This document shows positions 43,281-56,302 of a stretch of DNA of 64,000 nucleotides, piece after piece. The DNA is from Blasia pusilla. Its lineage: Eukaryota; Marchantiophyta; Marchantiopsida; Blasiales. The notes under the pieces are model-generated. The model had not been told where the DNA came from and did not search any database. It saw only the letters and a program-made list of their open reading frames with translations. The position numbers and the translations under genes are program-made. How positions within the stretch are numbered: the stretch's first letter is position 1; the number at the start of each line of letters is the position of its first letter. Location: NCBI GenBank assembly GCA_050084515.1, contig CM114275.1, positions 7,502,001-7,566,000 on the forward strand, written 5' to 3'.

Positions 43281-43923
43281 TCTTATGATAAGAAGGGCTC
43301 TTTGCATCCCTTGCCGATCCGAAGGACCCTTGCAAAGTGTGAGTAAGGATTTCATCACGAGTCTTCCGAATCGAGGGATACAACGCTATACTTGTGATTG
43401 TTGATCGGTTTAGAAAGTTGGCAAGATTCGTGCCGACGGTGGATTCCGAACAGGCGATATCGACGGCGCAACTATTCACGATAGTGGTGGCGGGCTCATG
43501 GTTTGCCGAGGAGCATTGTTTCAGATCGGGATCCAAAGTTTACCGTGCTTTTGGAAGCACTTGTTCGAAGGTTTAAGACCAAGCTGAGTTTCAAGATGAC
43601 TTTCCACCCGCAGTGAACGGATGGATAGATGAAAAAGGTACACTCTATCGTGAATCAAGATTTTAAGAAATTATGTCGGTCTTTGATCAACACGATTGGA
43701 TCAAGTGGGGTGAGCATGGCGGAATATTGCTACAACTCGACCAAGCATTTCGCAGAATCGGAGAATCTCCGTTTCTCTGGAAAATGGACGAGAGCGAGAG
43801 GGCCTCTTGATCTAGCCCTTTCGAAGGGTACTACATTGGCACGAACACAACAAGCGACGGCGAAGGTTTGTTGGTAGAGATGAGAACAAGAAGAGCGCGA
43901 GGCGAAGTCTTGCAAAGGCTCAA
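43281..43923 (+). pseudogene. Gypsy-A2 integrase core, broken
   Basis: Fragments LVIVDRFRKLARFVPT, DRDPKF-equivalent coding near 43525-43545 (reading out of frame), FHPQ.NGW and MAEYCYNSTKHFAESEN can be read with several frame changes. The order matches Gypsy-A1 4900-5700. Confidence 0.8.
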
Positions 43924-44490
43924 ATGAGGTACATTAAGCATGCTAACAAAAGTCGGCGCCAAGTACGATTCCAAGTTGGAGAACAAGTGTGGTTGAGTGT
44001 AAAGAACCTCACTCTTCCGAAAGAGTTGTCTGCGAAGTTGTCTACCAAGTATGATGGACCGTATTTGATTGTGGTAAACCCGTTTGAGGATGTGTATACG
44101 TTGAGGCTGTCGGACGAGTTCAAGATTCACCCGACCTTTCATGTGTCATTGTTGAAGAAATATCTTCAAGATAATGGACATTTCGCGCGGAGACAGGTGG
44201 TGAGACTGCACCCGGTCATCGTAAATGAAGAGCCGGAGTTTGAGGTGGAGACCATCTTACGTTCGAGGCGTCGGGCCAACAAGTATGAATACTTGGTAAA
44301 ATGGAAGGGCTACCATGTGAAGGAGGCAACTTGGATTGCGGAGGCGGATTTGGAACACGCGCAAGACTTGTTGCGCGACTTCAAGCTTAACACAAGCGAA
44401 GCACATACGTTAGTACGAGGAGAAGCTAGAGACATGACTTGTAACCAGTGGAATCTTGGGCCGAAGGCCGTTGTAACTAGAATATGCTAA
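43924..44490 (+). pseudogene. Gypsy-A2 integrase C-terminus and chromodomain
   Basis: The frame is open for 188 codons: ANKSRRQVRFQVGEQVWLSV, KLSTKYDGPYLIVVNPFEDV, FKIHPTFHVSLLKKYL, and then a chromodomain with EFEVETILRSRRRANKYEYL, VKWKGYHVKEATWIAEADL and a C-terminal helix. This defines the chromovirus clade. It is the intact counterpart of the chromodomain cut at 4737. The remainder to 45103 is 3' untranslated, with a purine tract (GAAGAGGGGTGAG) before the LTR. Confidence 0.9.
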
Positions 44491-45103
44491 TGTTGCAATA
44501 AAGGAGTGTATGGATTTGGAGATTCGATGCCAAAGTGATTGCAATTTGTATGTGGTAGTGCATGGCTATGAATCGTTCATCATAGGCTTAGGATGTACGA
44601 CAAGAGGACTGACAAGGAGTATTTGAGGTGAGAGCTCGTATGTGGATAAGCACCTAGAACAGGACCTTGTGTTGGATTACACTCGGGCTCGCCCTAGCGT
44701 CGGCGGGGCAGATGAAGTCTATCTTGGGGCTTGGGGTGATCTTACTTGTGGCCACATAAGTAAACTTAGTGACGCGCCTAAGTCGAATACGAGAGCGACC
44801 CAATAGTAGTACGATTTGTGGACCAGGTAAACAGGTGTGATGTTTACAGTAATGAGTCAAAAGAGTCTAAGGTTGCACACTTAGTTAGCTTATTTGATAG
44901 GTTAGTTCCATGGAACTAGTCCAGGCTTATCAAAGAGGAGAGGCTAATAATTCTAAGTGGGGCAAAGCGACAACTAGAGACTAAGAGGAATTGCGGGTTA
45001 GCCACCAGAACGCAATTCAATGTCAAGGGGTAGGCTGCCCAGGAGACTTGACATAATAAAGGTTTGCGTTGATGAGGGCATCAACCTCTAGAAGAGGGGT
45101 GAG

Positions 45104-46096
45104 TGTCGCGACCCTCATGACCAAACAAGTGCCAAGCGGAACATCGGAACATTAGCGGGCTCACGCTAAGATGGTTTGCGCGTTGGAGTTGTCTCAAAAA
45201 GGAGACAAGAGACGAGACGCGAGCGAGGAGTCACGTTTCAGGTGTTATGGTCGCGACTGAGAAACCTGGACCAAACGCGAAATGAGACTTGAAAGAAGTC
45301 GAGTCTAGGAAGTGGGTTGCCAAAGGAAAGATCCGGATTTGGAACGCCACTAGCGTTTGAGAGTTTTGGACTGTATTTATGGCCATAACTTTTAGTGCCA
45401 AGATGCGTTTGGAGCAAATAAGGGTGCGTTGGAAAGCTTATGGAGAGCCAATCCAAACGCACCAAAGATTGCTGCAAACGCATAAGCAGCAGCCGAGATA
45501 CAACCCGAAAACGACTGTAAGTGGAGTCGGGTTGAGGGCCACAATGAAGGGCCTGACCCTCTTTTCCCAAAGGGGAGGGATTATTGAAGAACCCCAGAAG
45601 TACTAGTAAGGGGGAAGGTCTCCGAGAGTGCTTGGAACCCAAACCCCACTTTAGGCGCCGCGGGGCGGCTCAAGGGCATGGAACGGAACGCGAGTTTGGG
45701 GGTTGGGTTGGAAAACCTGCACCAAGTCCATTGAGGCGATTTTAGACATCCCTCTTGGATTCCAACCCGCGACTCAATTACTTGGGTCTCGATTCGGAAC
45801 TCACCCGAGGACCGTTGAACAGTTGGGATCGCTAGGCGCGCAAGTGCCGTTTCAGATCCCTGGACTAACCAGGAAGTTTGTTCCAAGTCTTGAAGGACTT
45901 GCCATGTTTTGGAAACTAGGAACTAAGGAAGGTTGAGCTTGATGAGACGCCGAGTTGAGGACTCGGTGGGTTGGAACGCTGGTTGGAGACTAACGAGTGC
46001 GTGTTTGGGTGCAGATCAGCGATGAGTTCGTGACCTACTGAACGTACGCTTCCGCAACACTAAAGATTGACGTTCAAGGAGAGTAGGGGCGCGACA
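45104..46096 (+). repeat. Gypsy-A2 3' LTR, 993 bp
   Basis: TGTCGCGACC to GGCGCGACA. It is the reference for the Gypsy-A1 LTR at 11290-13540, which is its diverged reverse complement with an insertion. Confidence 0.9.
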
Positions 46097-46101
46097 CCTT
46101 C

Positions 46102-48890
46102 ATTAAGGAACCTTCCCTACCCCTTCATCAAGGCACTTGAATGCTAAAAATATAAAAGAAAAATTATATTTTTAGAGTCAATCTTAATGTTGGCTGTATG
46201 AGAGTCGATTAAGTTGAAAGGGGTATTGTGGCATACCCAAAAAAATTTATTTAAAAAATGTCACTATATTTAAGGCCATAAATATAATATATATGCTACG
46301 TAATGCTATTAATTAGATATTCAATGAAGAATCCTATCATACATCGAGTATTTTCAAATAATTATTAGGTCTTTTAATTTCAATCATTATCAATATTAAT
46401 CAATATATTTGTAAAAATAAATCTAAAGATATAATGAGCATCTACCATAATCAAGATCATAGAATCTTTCCTTCCATCCTCCAAGTTCTTTAACAAAAAA
46501 TTTTTTAAACATATTTTACTTATGTAGGAATTTTCATCAATTTTTATTTTCTTATGTTAAATATTTTCAAACTAATGGATTATATTATAGACATCGATCT
46601 TCTCTACTATATTAACTTCATGAGTGGGATTAAGTTCCCAAACAAGGATTTGTTCCCCTAGAATATTTAAATGATCCTTATGTCTCCTCTTTACCATTCA
46701 AATTGGAAACTCATTGAAATATATTGAATATCTCCCACAATCAATCTCAACAAGATATTTGTGAACGCAAGAAGTATTTTCAGCCCCAAAACTACTTTGC
46801 AGTCTTAAGACTTATCTATACTATTAACAAAAGATAGCTTTTTGACTTCCGGGAGCTTTTTATTTTCTCGAAACATGGCAGCGTAGCAGCAAGAAATTAT
46901 TTTCTCATGCGACGTGACTATTAGCCATGTGCATATCACACACTCTATAATAATATTACTTTTAAGGGAGGAAACCCTCTTCATTTTTCCACAACCTCCA
47001 ATGCTTCACATGCGTACTAAATAAATAAAATTTTAAACACAAAAAATAAGAAAATGTTTAGTAAAGTACCCCACACATGAAAACCCTAAGCAATCCAATT
47101 ATCTTTGAGTAGCCCTATAAACTTTATGCAAAGAAGAGTTCCAAACAAAAATGGGCTTTTCTTCTTCTTGTCATATAAAATGTAGAACAAATATTAGGAG
47201 GATGTATGTGGAATTAATATAGGTTACCCTACTTGAAAAGTTCTAAGATTATTAAATTTTAACATTCCTAGATTCATTATTTTCTTTACTATCCCCTTCT
47301 CTTTCTTCTTGAGGTTTAAGAAATTTTTATTTATCAAATTTTTCGGAAAGAAATATATAGAAAATATTTTTTGAAAAAATAAGTATTCAAAAAGTGAAGA
47401 ACTCATGGAAGACATGTTCAAGTTAAGGAAACCCTCTTCTAAAATCGAGACGAAATCTCCCACTAGAAAAAATGAACATAAGGAAAAATCAGGTGGAAAA
47501 GTATCAAGGTGGACTTACTTGTGCAAAATTACCACAATTAGCCAAGACAAAAATAAAAAAATCCAATTGAAATTGAAAGGAGATGGGACAAACATAGCCA
47601 TATAAAAAACTTGATCATATTAAAAAGGAACGAAACTAAAAAAGAAGAAGGAGAATACTCCTCCAATATCTAAAGTGATCAGAGGTAAATGAATAAATGT
47701 TCAACAACAAGAAAATCCCAACTTGTCATGCTAAGCCGTTTTGAAGCTTCTCTTGTATAGGGATAACTTACATTCCCAAAAAGATATTACAAAGTGTTCA
47801 CTACATAGTTTTTTTCTAACAAAATAGGGAAACAAGTCTCTTCTCTTACATTAGAACCATGTGTTGCAATGCCTGCATGAGACCTTGGACCTTGGAAATG
47901 TCGAATAATGCAAGCTTGCCACATATCCCACATATCTTAGAGTAACTCAAGAATCAATTTTGGGGATTGATCAAGTTACCACGTACCATTTTAGATTAAT
48001 AATGGGTAATTTGAAGTACCTATTAATACTTGTGAATTGCGTGGGACATCCACTAGCTACATCAAATGCCATATGAAAATGCCCTCTATTTGGGATCATA
48101 GAATATTGTTGTAGCCAAAGGGTATTCACCTAAGTACTCCACTTGGTCATGTGGAGAAGTGTCATAATTGGAATTACAATAGTTGTCGTAGAGATGATTT
48201 GTCATTGATAATCTACTAGTGGATGCTTGTGCGAATACATTCGCTTATGATGAGACACATTTTCTCTTAGTTAGGTAGATGTGACTAACTAATTAGATAA
48301 GCCATGTGTCACATTAGGAGGCCACCTTAGAAGATAGGTGTTGACTCCGGAGGTGTATGTTGTTGAGAGGTATGTCTATAATATAGATGCTTGAAAAAGA
48401 GGATAATCTTTTGGTATGCAATAACATCTTTATAATATTTTCTTCTTTTAGATCGAAAGGAAATAATTACAAAGGAGGAATTTAAAAAGTCTTGAAATCC
48501 TCCTTTATTAAAATGAACTCTAAACTGAAAGAGAGTCTCAAAATTTCCATGCACATTTTTTTGGAAATATTGTCTCGCGTTTATATAAATGAATGAGAGA
48601 AAAATGTTTCAATACGAAGGAGAAGAGAAAAATGAAGCTTTTCATAAGAAATAAATTTAAAATCTATTTTTCAACAAGGCAAGGAGAAAGAAAAAAGGGC
48701 AAAGTTTAAAGAAGGGGAGAGAGAAGGAAATAAAGTTTCATCAATAAAATTGTAAATATTAAAATTAATAAGAAATAGGATAAAGGAAGAGGAATAGATT
48801 TACTTTCCTCAAAACTTCCAAATTCAAAAAAGAAAACAAGGACAGAGAATCGAGCTCAAAAAAGACTAGTGAGCATTAACTCTACGCTAA
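46102..48890. other. AT-rich intergenic region
   Basis: No coding was recognised. TCTATACTATTAAC at 46815, preceded by A, resembles a Helitron 5' end, but I cannot find its 3' end. Short frames at 47224-47605 are AT-driven. Confidence 0.5.
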
Positions 48891-50001
48891 TCTATATTAT
48901 TAAAAGAGGACGGGGTTTGAGAACACATACTTAGGAAATGACACGTAGGCATTTTGAGGTCTTAGCCTTACGACACGTGGAGGTCCGACACGTGAGGGGG
49001 AGGGGTATTCAAGTAGCGAGGCTTTAGGGGTAGGGAGAGGGCATTCAAGTAATGAACCTGTTTGAATTTTATTATTTAAACCACACTAGATGTGTAGAAA
49101 TATTCCAAGTAGAACTAATCATAAGGATTTGAATAAATTATAAAAATAAAATTTATGAGTATTAATAATTTATTTAATAATTTAATGGGGGGATTATAAA
49201 TATTAATAAAATGGAATAATTTGGATTAATTTTTTTTAGAATTTGTATCCTAATTCAATTGAAAGGGAAAATTTTAATGGATAAGGAGTAGATCAAATTT
49301 TATGGAAGGTTAAAATTATTTAGAGGATTGGGATATCATTTAAATTTGAATGGAGTACTGTAATTATTTAAAAGAATAAAAACTTATTATTCTTCTATGA
49401 TTTTAGAAAATAATAATAATATTAAAAATTTAAATTTATTATGTGATTATTTTTAAATTAATTTTATTAATTCACATGTGATATTTTGGGGAAGGAAAAT
49501 AAATTTAATGGAAAAGGAAATTCATTTAATTAAATAAAATTAATTCAGAATGTTTTTAGTGAATGTGATTTTGGTAGGAAGAGTGGAAGGGGAAGAATAA
49601 TTTTTGTTGGAATTTTTAGGGAGGAATGTAATTACTTAGGGGAGATGGATATTATCTAAAGGTGATTTTCTTACTCTAAGAAAATCACACCTAAAATTTG
49701 AAATTAAATATATTAGAAAATTATTTTTAAAAATTTTTTTTTATTAATACCTGTCTATAAACCATTCTATTGAGGAAACTATGGTAGGCGTGCCTAACAT
49801 CTAACAATTAGACAACAAGAAAATACATTTACTTATAAAAAATTTGAATTTGTGTATTGTATCATTAGTTTTTCACAAATTATATACTAACAAATTTTTT
49901 CAGATACTACTTTTTCTTACTACTACAGATTCAAAATTTTTTTTTTCCCCCTACTAGTATAGATTTAGCTAGATTTGATACAGGCATATGCCCGTAGCTA
50001 A
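48891..50001 (+). mobile_element. Non-autonomous Helitron candidate (1.1 kb)
   Basis: The 5' end TCTATATTATTAAAAG follows an A at 48890 and matches plant Helitron 5' termini (TC start, T/A-rich). The 3' end GGCATATGCCCGTAGCTAA has a short hairpin (GGCAT/ATGCC) a few bases before CTAA, then T at 50002, as expected for insertion between A and T. No Rep/helicase coding is inside. The 5' part has ACACGTGG and GACACGTGAG boxes. Confidence 0.55.
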
Positions 50002-50774
50002 TAAAAGAAAAGATCCCACCGCAAGAAAGGTATATCGGATGAAAAAGTCGAACTCAATATACACTCCCTCGCCACAAACAAAGACTCGGAGTGGTATTTG
50101 TTGATGCGCGGGTGTGCCCGTACCTGACGTAGCAGTACTCCCCCAAGAGAAGATCGCACCTCAAGAAGGGCCTGTCGGATGGCGAAAAGCAAGCTTCCGG
50201 TACGCCAGCCGGCACTCCCAGAGGTGGGAGAGCCGGCGCTTTCAGAGCAAGAGGAAGGGGATATGCAGTAGTAGCCAGTTCCGGCAACCGGCTGCGCGCC
50301 AGAAGGCATCAATGCGCACAACTTGGGAACATTCGGTCCACTGGATCTCACGGATCATTGGACACAGTGCGTGGGGCACGGAGGATGCACCTTCTTCAAA
50401 CACAAAAGTGCGTTTGGGGGACCGGAGGCATCCTTCAAACCAACGACCAACGCCGCTCTCTGTGGCCTCCAACTGAAGAAGGCGGGGCGCATTCGACGAA
50501 GCGAAGAAGCGAAGAAGCGATAGACGTCGAGACTCGAGAGGAGATTGCTGTCTCGAGAATTCGTCTCCTGAATCTCGGAGGGTCCTGCAATCCGGCTGCA
50601 TGGGACTTGTCCCTGCGGTGGGGAGTGGTGTCTGCGGGGCGGAATTCCGAGTGGGGAGACGCAGAATTGTCGACAGCACTGTCTGGTGCCAAGAAAATCC
50701 ATTTGCAGCGGAGGAGTAGGGGCCGTGTCGAGGTTTTCGTTGGGCTGGAGAGGAGGGTGAGGGTACTAGAGACC
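50002..50774. promoter_or_regulatory. 5' region of the metallophosphoesterase gene
   Basis: It is GC-richer than the AT-rich DNA before it. The frame of the gene stays open upstream to 50358, but that part lacks protein-like conservation signs and the signal peptide begins at 50775, so I read it as 5' UTR and promoter. No clear TATA box was seen. Confidence 0.4.
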
Positions 50775-53700
50775 ATGGGGATTTCGAAATTTACGGGAGT
50801 TGTGTTGTTGGTGGCGTTGATCGTCGTGGGGTCTGAGGTGGCGGCAGAGCAAGTCGGATTCGGCGCTGATAGTGGGCGAGTGGTGAGGAGATTGCAGGAG
50901 GATAGAGCCAGGGCTGGTGTTTCCTGGGTGGTTCAATTGTCAGATCTTCACATTAGTGTGTGGAATCCGGAGCGCGTGCAGGCTCTCAGGAAGTTGATGG
51001 GGACGATTCTTGGCTCCATCCAACCGTCACTCGTACTCATCACCGGTGATTTGACCGGTACGTGTCGTTCTTGTGTTTGTCGAAGCGCAATTTCTGAGTT
51101 CACAGGGTCTCACTGCCTGGCAACTAACGTAGAGTTGGAATTTCTCGAAGAATCTCAGCGTCCGGCCATGAAAGCTTCATCGTTTTCGATGAAAGACGGC
51201 TACGCGTTTCAGGACGTTGTCTGTAAGGGGAATGAAACTTGAGAGACAGCATTTTCTCTAGGAATCTCTGCGAGGCAGATCCCGATCTCCCCCAATGTGC
51301 TCGTTTTGGACAATAACTCGGAACTACTTCGTGAATTTCTGGTTTTCAAAACTGCAAAAACTTTCCCCATTTTGAGAATTGAACCCTCCGTAGAAAGAGG
51401 CAAGCGCTGGTAGATATTCGTAATTAGCAGGGAAGCTTTCCATTGCAAAGTGATAAAAGTCGGCGCAAGTATAAAATTTAAATGAGCTGAGCTCCTCCGA
51501 ACGAAGGACTACAGAACAAGAAGATGAAATAGAATGGGGTTATTTTTAGGGTAGGCCCTCATTGTTCCCACAAAACAATAGCCGGAAGGCGAAATGAACT
51601 GTGCTTGTAGCTTCTATTGGTTTCGAATACAGCTCGTAGAGTGAATCCAATGTGCACTATTTTCCTTGGGTCTGCGTCCCTCTTTGGGAGAATGCAATGT
51701 GTGCGAAGATTAGCTACTCCTCATATTCCTTTCGTTTTACGCCATGGTTTTACACAATGACCCTAACTACATCATTTGGGGACTCACTGTACATTTTTTT
51801 GGAACACTTTAATGATTCACTCGAGCATTCTAATCCCCTTCAACCTTGTACACCGAACCTCTGGCACGCGTTGGAAACTGAAAGCGTCAAACAGTGATGA
51901 AGGTTCGACTGTCTATTTTTTTGCAGATGCTAAGGGCAAAGCAGGCGGAGAGACTCAACAATACGAGGAGGAGTGGCTGGCCTACCGGGACGCAATTGAT
52001 CTCATGATCGAAGAGAGCGGGCTCTCTCTGGACCAGTTCTATGATATTAGGGGGAATCATGATAAGTATGGGGTACCTCAAGTCGAGAGTTTCTTGGATT
52101 TTTACTCCCGCTACAGTTGCAATGCTCGAGCAAACCGCACCAACGTTGTACAGAGTGTAACACTCATGGTATTGAACTGATCTCATCTCTTATGTTTTCT
52201 TCCTCTTCGTGGCAAGTGAAGTAGGTTACTGGTCAACTTGCCCGGTGCTTGCATTGGCATTATGCTCATATGTCTGAACATCACCTTCTCGTACGCAATA
52301 GCTCTTCTTTTCTTGCAGCCGGATTTTTCAGGATTTTTCTTGTCATCGACGTCAAATGATACTAAGCCTGCTAAACGATTCTTTCAATCTCTCGAATTAC
52401 TTTCGTCTCAATAAGGATGCATGTGACCGGTCTGCTGAGGTTCTATGAAAGACTGTAGAGAACACTGAACCTCAGTAGTTTGCAAAGACTTAAATGTCCA
52501 CAAACAAGTCTGGACTGGACAAATTCTTGAGTGAAGCATGAAAAATGAGCTATGTTTTGAATGGAAGTATAAGGGTGTTTGATGTACAATTACTGTCAAG
52601 TCTGGGTTCTGCCAACACGTCGTTCTTGCGCTGAGGTGTTACCGCCTATGAAGTTAATTTATTAGACAGGGAGATTTTGCTTGCAAGTGGTCATCTTGCA
52701 TTGTTTTCTGATCAATCTTGGTCCATTCGATGTTTCCAATACAAAGCGCCTTATTTGATTTGAACAAATGGTTTTTTCATCCTAGCAGAGTAATGTCAAT
52801 GAACCTCAAGATCTTATGTTGAACCCATGGAAGTCTGTGACACTCGTGATGTCTGACTATTAGTACCCATAACAGCCGTACGCTTGAAAGCTAAGTGTGA
52901 TGGAGTAGTTTAACAACAGGACTGGTCGCTGCCGCAGGGTTATGATGGCTGGAAACACCTATTTGTTGGGGTGGATGATTCGATGAGCGTCGGACTGAGA
53001 GGACCATCAAACTTGTTCGGGCATCCAAGTGATAACATCATTGCCCAACTTGACAGCCACCTGAGTCAGTGGGACGGGGACAATTCGACGCCCGTTACTA
53101 AGATTGTCTATGGTCACTTTCCTACCTCTTTCACAGCATCCTCAGAAAGTGGACACCGTTCTGAACAGATCATGACCAAACATAATATTTCAGCCTACGT
53201 GTGCGGCCACCTGCACAGTAAATTCGGGTGGAAGCTGTATAAACATCACATGGAGGGGAGGAAAGGCGAGTTTTGGGAATGGGAAATGGGAGACTGGCGT
53301 GTCAGTCGAATGATGCGGGTTCTTGCCATCGATCATGACCGTGTCTCCTTTGTTGATGTGGACCTCCGAAAGATCAGCAAGAGTGTTCTGAATGGGAAAC
53401 AGTTTGTGATGCCTACTCTCATCCTTCCGACCAGTCCTCTGGACTCTCGATTCATGCTGCGCTCATCATCATCTGCACCAGGCCCAACAGATGTAGGAAC
53501 GATCCGCACTTTGATATTCTCAAAAGCACCACCAGCATCAGTGACTGCCAGAGTGTTCGATTCAGCATCAACTTCATTATCAAACTTCGTTGATCACAAT
53601 GTCATTGAAAGCTTGGAGATGGAGAGGGTGTATGGACATTCAAAAGAGGGTCAAGGGGGGGCCTTCCTTTATGAGGCATCGTGGGATAGTCAGAAGTACG

Positions 53701-55123
53701 TGGATCCTTCTCCAACGCGGTATTGGTTACAAATAAAAGTGATGGACTTCGAGGGAAATACAACCACTAGTGATTCTTGGCCTATCTCCGTGGAAGGAAA
53801 GATGGGACCATATCATCTCTCATTTCTTGGATTTATTGTGATGGGCTTCAATTGGGAGTCAATTTACCCGGTCGTGCTCTGGTTAGCTATCTTTGGCATC
53901 TTAGGGTGTTTATTGATTCTTCCAAAACTTGCATTACTTTACCTAAAGTGGCGGGGTGTGTACGAAGACTGGGCTCTCTCTATATTTCACCCCGAGCCCA
54001 ACAGTTCGTTTCCTTTTCTCAAACTGCCTGTATGGGCGCTACTAGAAGGTGCAAGACACAATCTGTTGTGGTGGGCTCAAGTAGCCTACATAGGTCTCTT
54101 AATTTTATTTCCCTGGTTTTGGGGACGGGTGCTTGCTGATGATTATCCAGTTGGTTACATGACCCTTTCGGGTTGGACTGTCTGGCCTTCAAAACATACG
54201 ATAGCTCAGCAGTCAGGTGTTGGATGGCCTGACATTTTGGGTATCGTTCTCCCATACATCGCTTGTGTTGTTTTTCCAACGGTGATGATGATTTCTGCCC
54301 TTTGTGCTGAGCAAGCTGCTTGTGAGCTTACTGCTTCGGTGATGAAAGCTGAGGTTCAAGCTCCAAATGGTGAGCTTGGGAGTAGAGATAAAGATGTGCA
54401 ACAACCACTGTTGCTCAAAAGGAAGGATCCTGCAAGCCACTTGACAGATAAACCAGCAAAGTTGGCATCGCACAAAGAAGAAGAGCATAACGATGACAGT
54501 ATAGAAAGTAGATTCTTCAATCGAGGAGTTCGAAAAGCATACTTTGTTGGCTGTCTTGCGATTGCGCTCCTACATCTAAAGGTGAGCACAAACTTACAAC
54601 AGAACGTTTTGACTGAATGGCCATTCACTGCTGGAAAATCTTAGTTGTAGTAGAAATTCCAATGGCATAGATGTCGGTATCTGTCGATCATAATCTGAAA
54701 ACTGAGTATCCCTCTAACTTCTAGTCTTTTCTTTCTTTGAGCTTAAATTAGGCTGAGCTTTTGTTGCACATGAACATTTCATCTGCAGCTTGTTGACACA
54801 ATATCCAGAAAATTCACATGTTTGTAGTGGTGGTCGTTCCTTGCTGATGGAGATGGATGGAAAATTTTTAAAGCCTATTTTCTATTAAGTTGATCAGTGT
54901 GGACTTGTTCCTACAAGAGCACTATTCTGAAACCTTGCAAGTGAGTAAACATACTGAATTAAAATCTCACTTTAATTTTTCCTGACTTGTGCAGCTATGT
55001 TTGTTTGTGGCATCATCCTACGGAGCTCCAGCGGTATTTCTGTCCCCTATCTACGTGTGGGTAGCTCCGATTTTACTAGTTGTGTCCGTATGTTCGACAT
55101 CCCCAATTCGGCCTAGGATCTGA
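50775..55123 (+). CDS. Metallophosphoesterase with C-terminal membrane segments (At3g03305/TMEM62-like)
   Basis: Four exons join in frame: 50775-51057, 51927-52168, 52938-54581 and 54995-55123 (765 residues), each with GT..AG borders. The start at 50775 gives a signal peptide (MGISKFTGVVLLVALIVVGS). Calcineurin-type phosphoesterase motifs follow: SDLH (Asp57, His59), TGDLTD (Asp92), RGNHDKYG (Asn138, His139), YGHFP (His235) and CGHLHSKFG (His266, His268), all metal-ligand positions. A beta-rich middle part and about five membrane segments (roughly 485-510, 548-568, 607-633, 708-735, 741-757) close the protein. The family is membrane-anchored and probably enters the secretory system; substrates are not known to me. 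No lesion was seen. The gene is likely expressed and host-owned; the length fits plant relatives of roughly 740 residues. Confidence 0.92.
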
Positions 55124-56302
55124 ATTCCAGAGGTGTTAACATCTGAGGGTTCTTTTCGACATTCCCAGATTCCAACCGTTCAGAAAGTCGCCACCTCCCT
55201 TCCCCCTCTTCACAACAGTAGATGTAGCTGGCTGAATTGAGAGCCATTTTGTTGGCCCATTGCCAAATACCAGATCTGGTGTAGTTTAATGGAATTGGGA
55301 AGGAAGGCTGGGTTCAAATCGCAATTGTAAACACCAATCTTCGCCTCTTCAAATCATACATTCAGCAGAGTCGATGCTTTCGGAAGAGAAGTGGAAACAC
55401 CCGACAGGCTGCAAATACTCGTCGAAAACACAGATGAAAGGTGTTCCACAAGTCCATAGATGTACAGTCAGCAACGTACAAAAATAAATTATTGAAGGTT
55501 GTACTGTGAGAAATCTAGGCAGATCCTGGTTTGTTTTCACAATGCTTTCCTTCTTGAGACATGTACTTCTTGGAAGAATTTGCAAGCACGGCAGTATCGT
55601 CAGTGATCACCGATATACAGTTGGAAAGAGTTTTGAATATCGTGCGAAGGTCATCTGAGCTACATTCGTCCTCACAGAAATGAACATCCCCCGTTGAGTG
55701 AGCCCTCGCATCTGAGCTCCATAGCAGGAGCTCCGTGAGTTTCTGGTTTCAGCTACTGTAACACCACACTGCGCTATTTCATTTCGTTTCAATTCACTCC
55801 ACTGATGGTTCTTCATTCAGGGAGTTCTGTCGGTGTTTCGATCATCATCATTTGCTTGACTCTCACCGTTTGAAGTTGCCCCGGGTTTTCTTCTATTTCC
55901 CATGGAGTTGGGTAATGAATAACCACTTCTCATCAATTCTGCCTGATTTGAATGGAAATAGGGGTTGCTTAACTACTGTTTGTGAATTTGACTCCCCTCA
56001 AGTTTACCCGAAGCGTGTGAGGCTACTGCCTTGTAACATGGCGTAAAATGAGAAATGTACACTTGGGAATTCACATGTGGTAGAATGAATCTTTTTTTAG
56101 GGGATGGTCTAGCGATCTTATCTATATTTTTATTAGGGTTGGGTTTGAACAACAAACATTTCCCTATTTACGGTCCCTACTAATGGCACGTAATATCCGC
56201 ATTTATCTCTCGGGGTGACACGTCGTCTTAGGGTGCAAAGACCATGCAGGCGACTGATATGACTTGCACACGCTGCCAAAATGGCTGCAATCGTCAGAGA
56301 CC
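55124..56302. other. 3' flank of the metallophosphoesterase gene, no gene seen
   Basis: No coding was recognised up to the DNMT-gypsy copy 2 boundary near 56303. The first few hundred bases may be 3' UTR. Confidence 0.5.

Larger units (their letters stand above)
39329..46096 (+). mobile_element. Gypsy-A2: Ty3/gypsy chromovirus
   Basis: A perfect 5-bp duplication CCTTC (39324-39328 and 46097-46101) bounds it. The right LTR (45104-46096, 993 bp) starts TGTCGCGACC and ends GGCGCGACA. The left LTR (39329-39745) matches only its first about 417 bp and passes directly into the primer site. Genes run gag, protease, RT, RNase H, integrase, chromodomain. It is the same family as Gypsy-A1 but lies in AT-rich DNA without nested insertions. 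Confidence 0.95.

Noticed and set aside
46815-46830. Second Helitron 5' end
   Set aside because: The terminus-like TCTATACTATTAAC is there, but I found no matching CTRR end with hairpin, so it is not reported as an element.
47224-47605. Small open frames on both strands
   Set aside because: They overlap each other, are lysine/asparagine-rich from AT content and have no domain.
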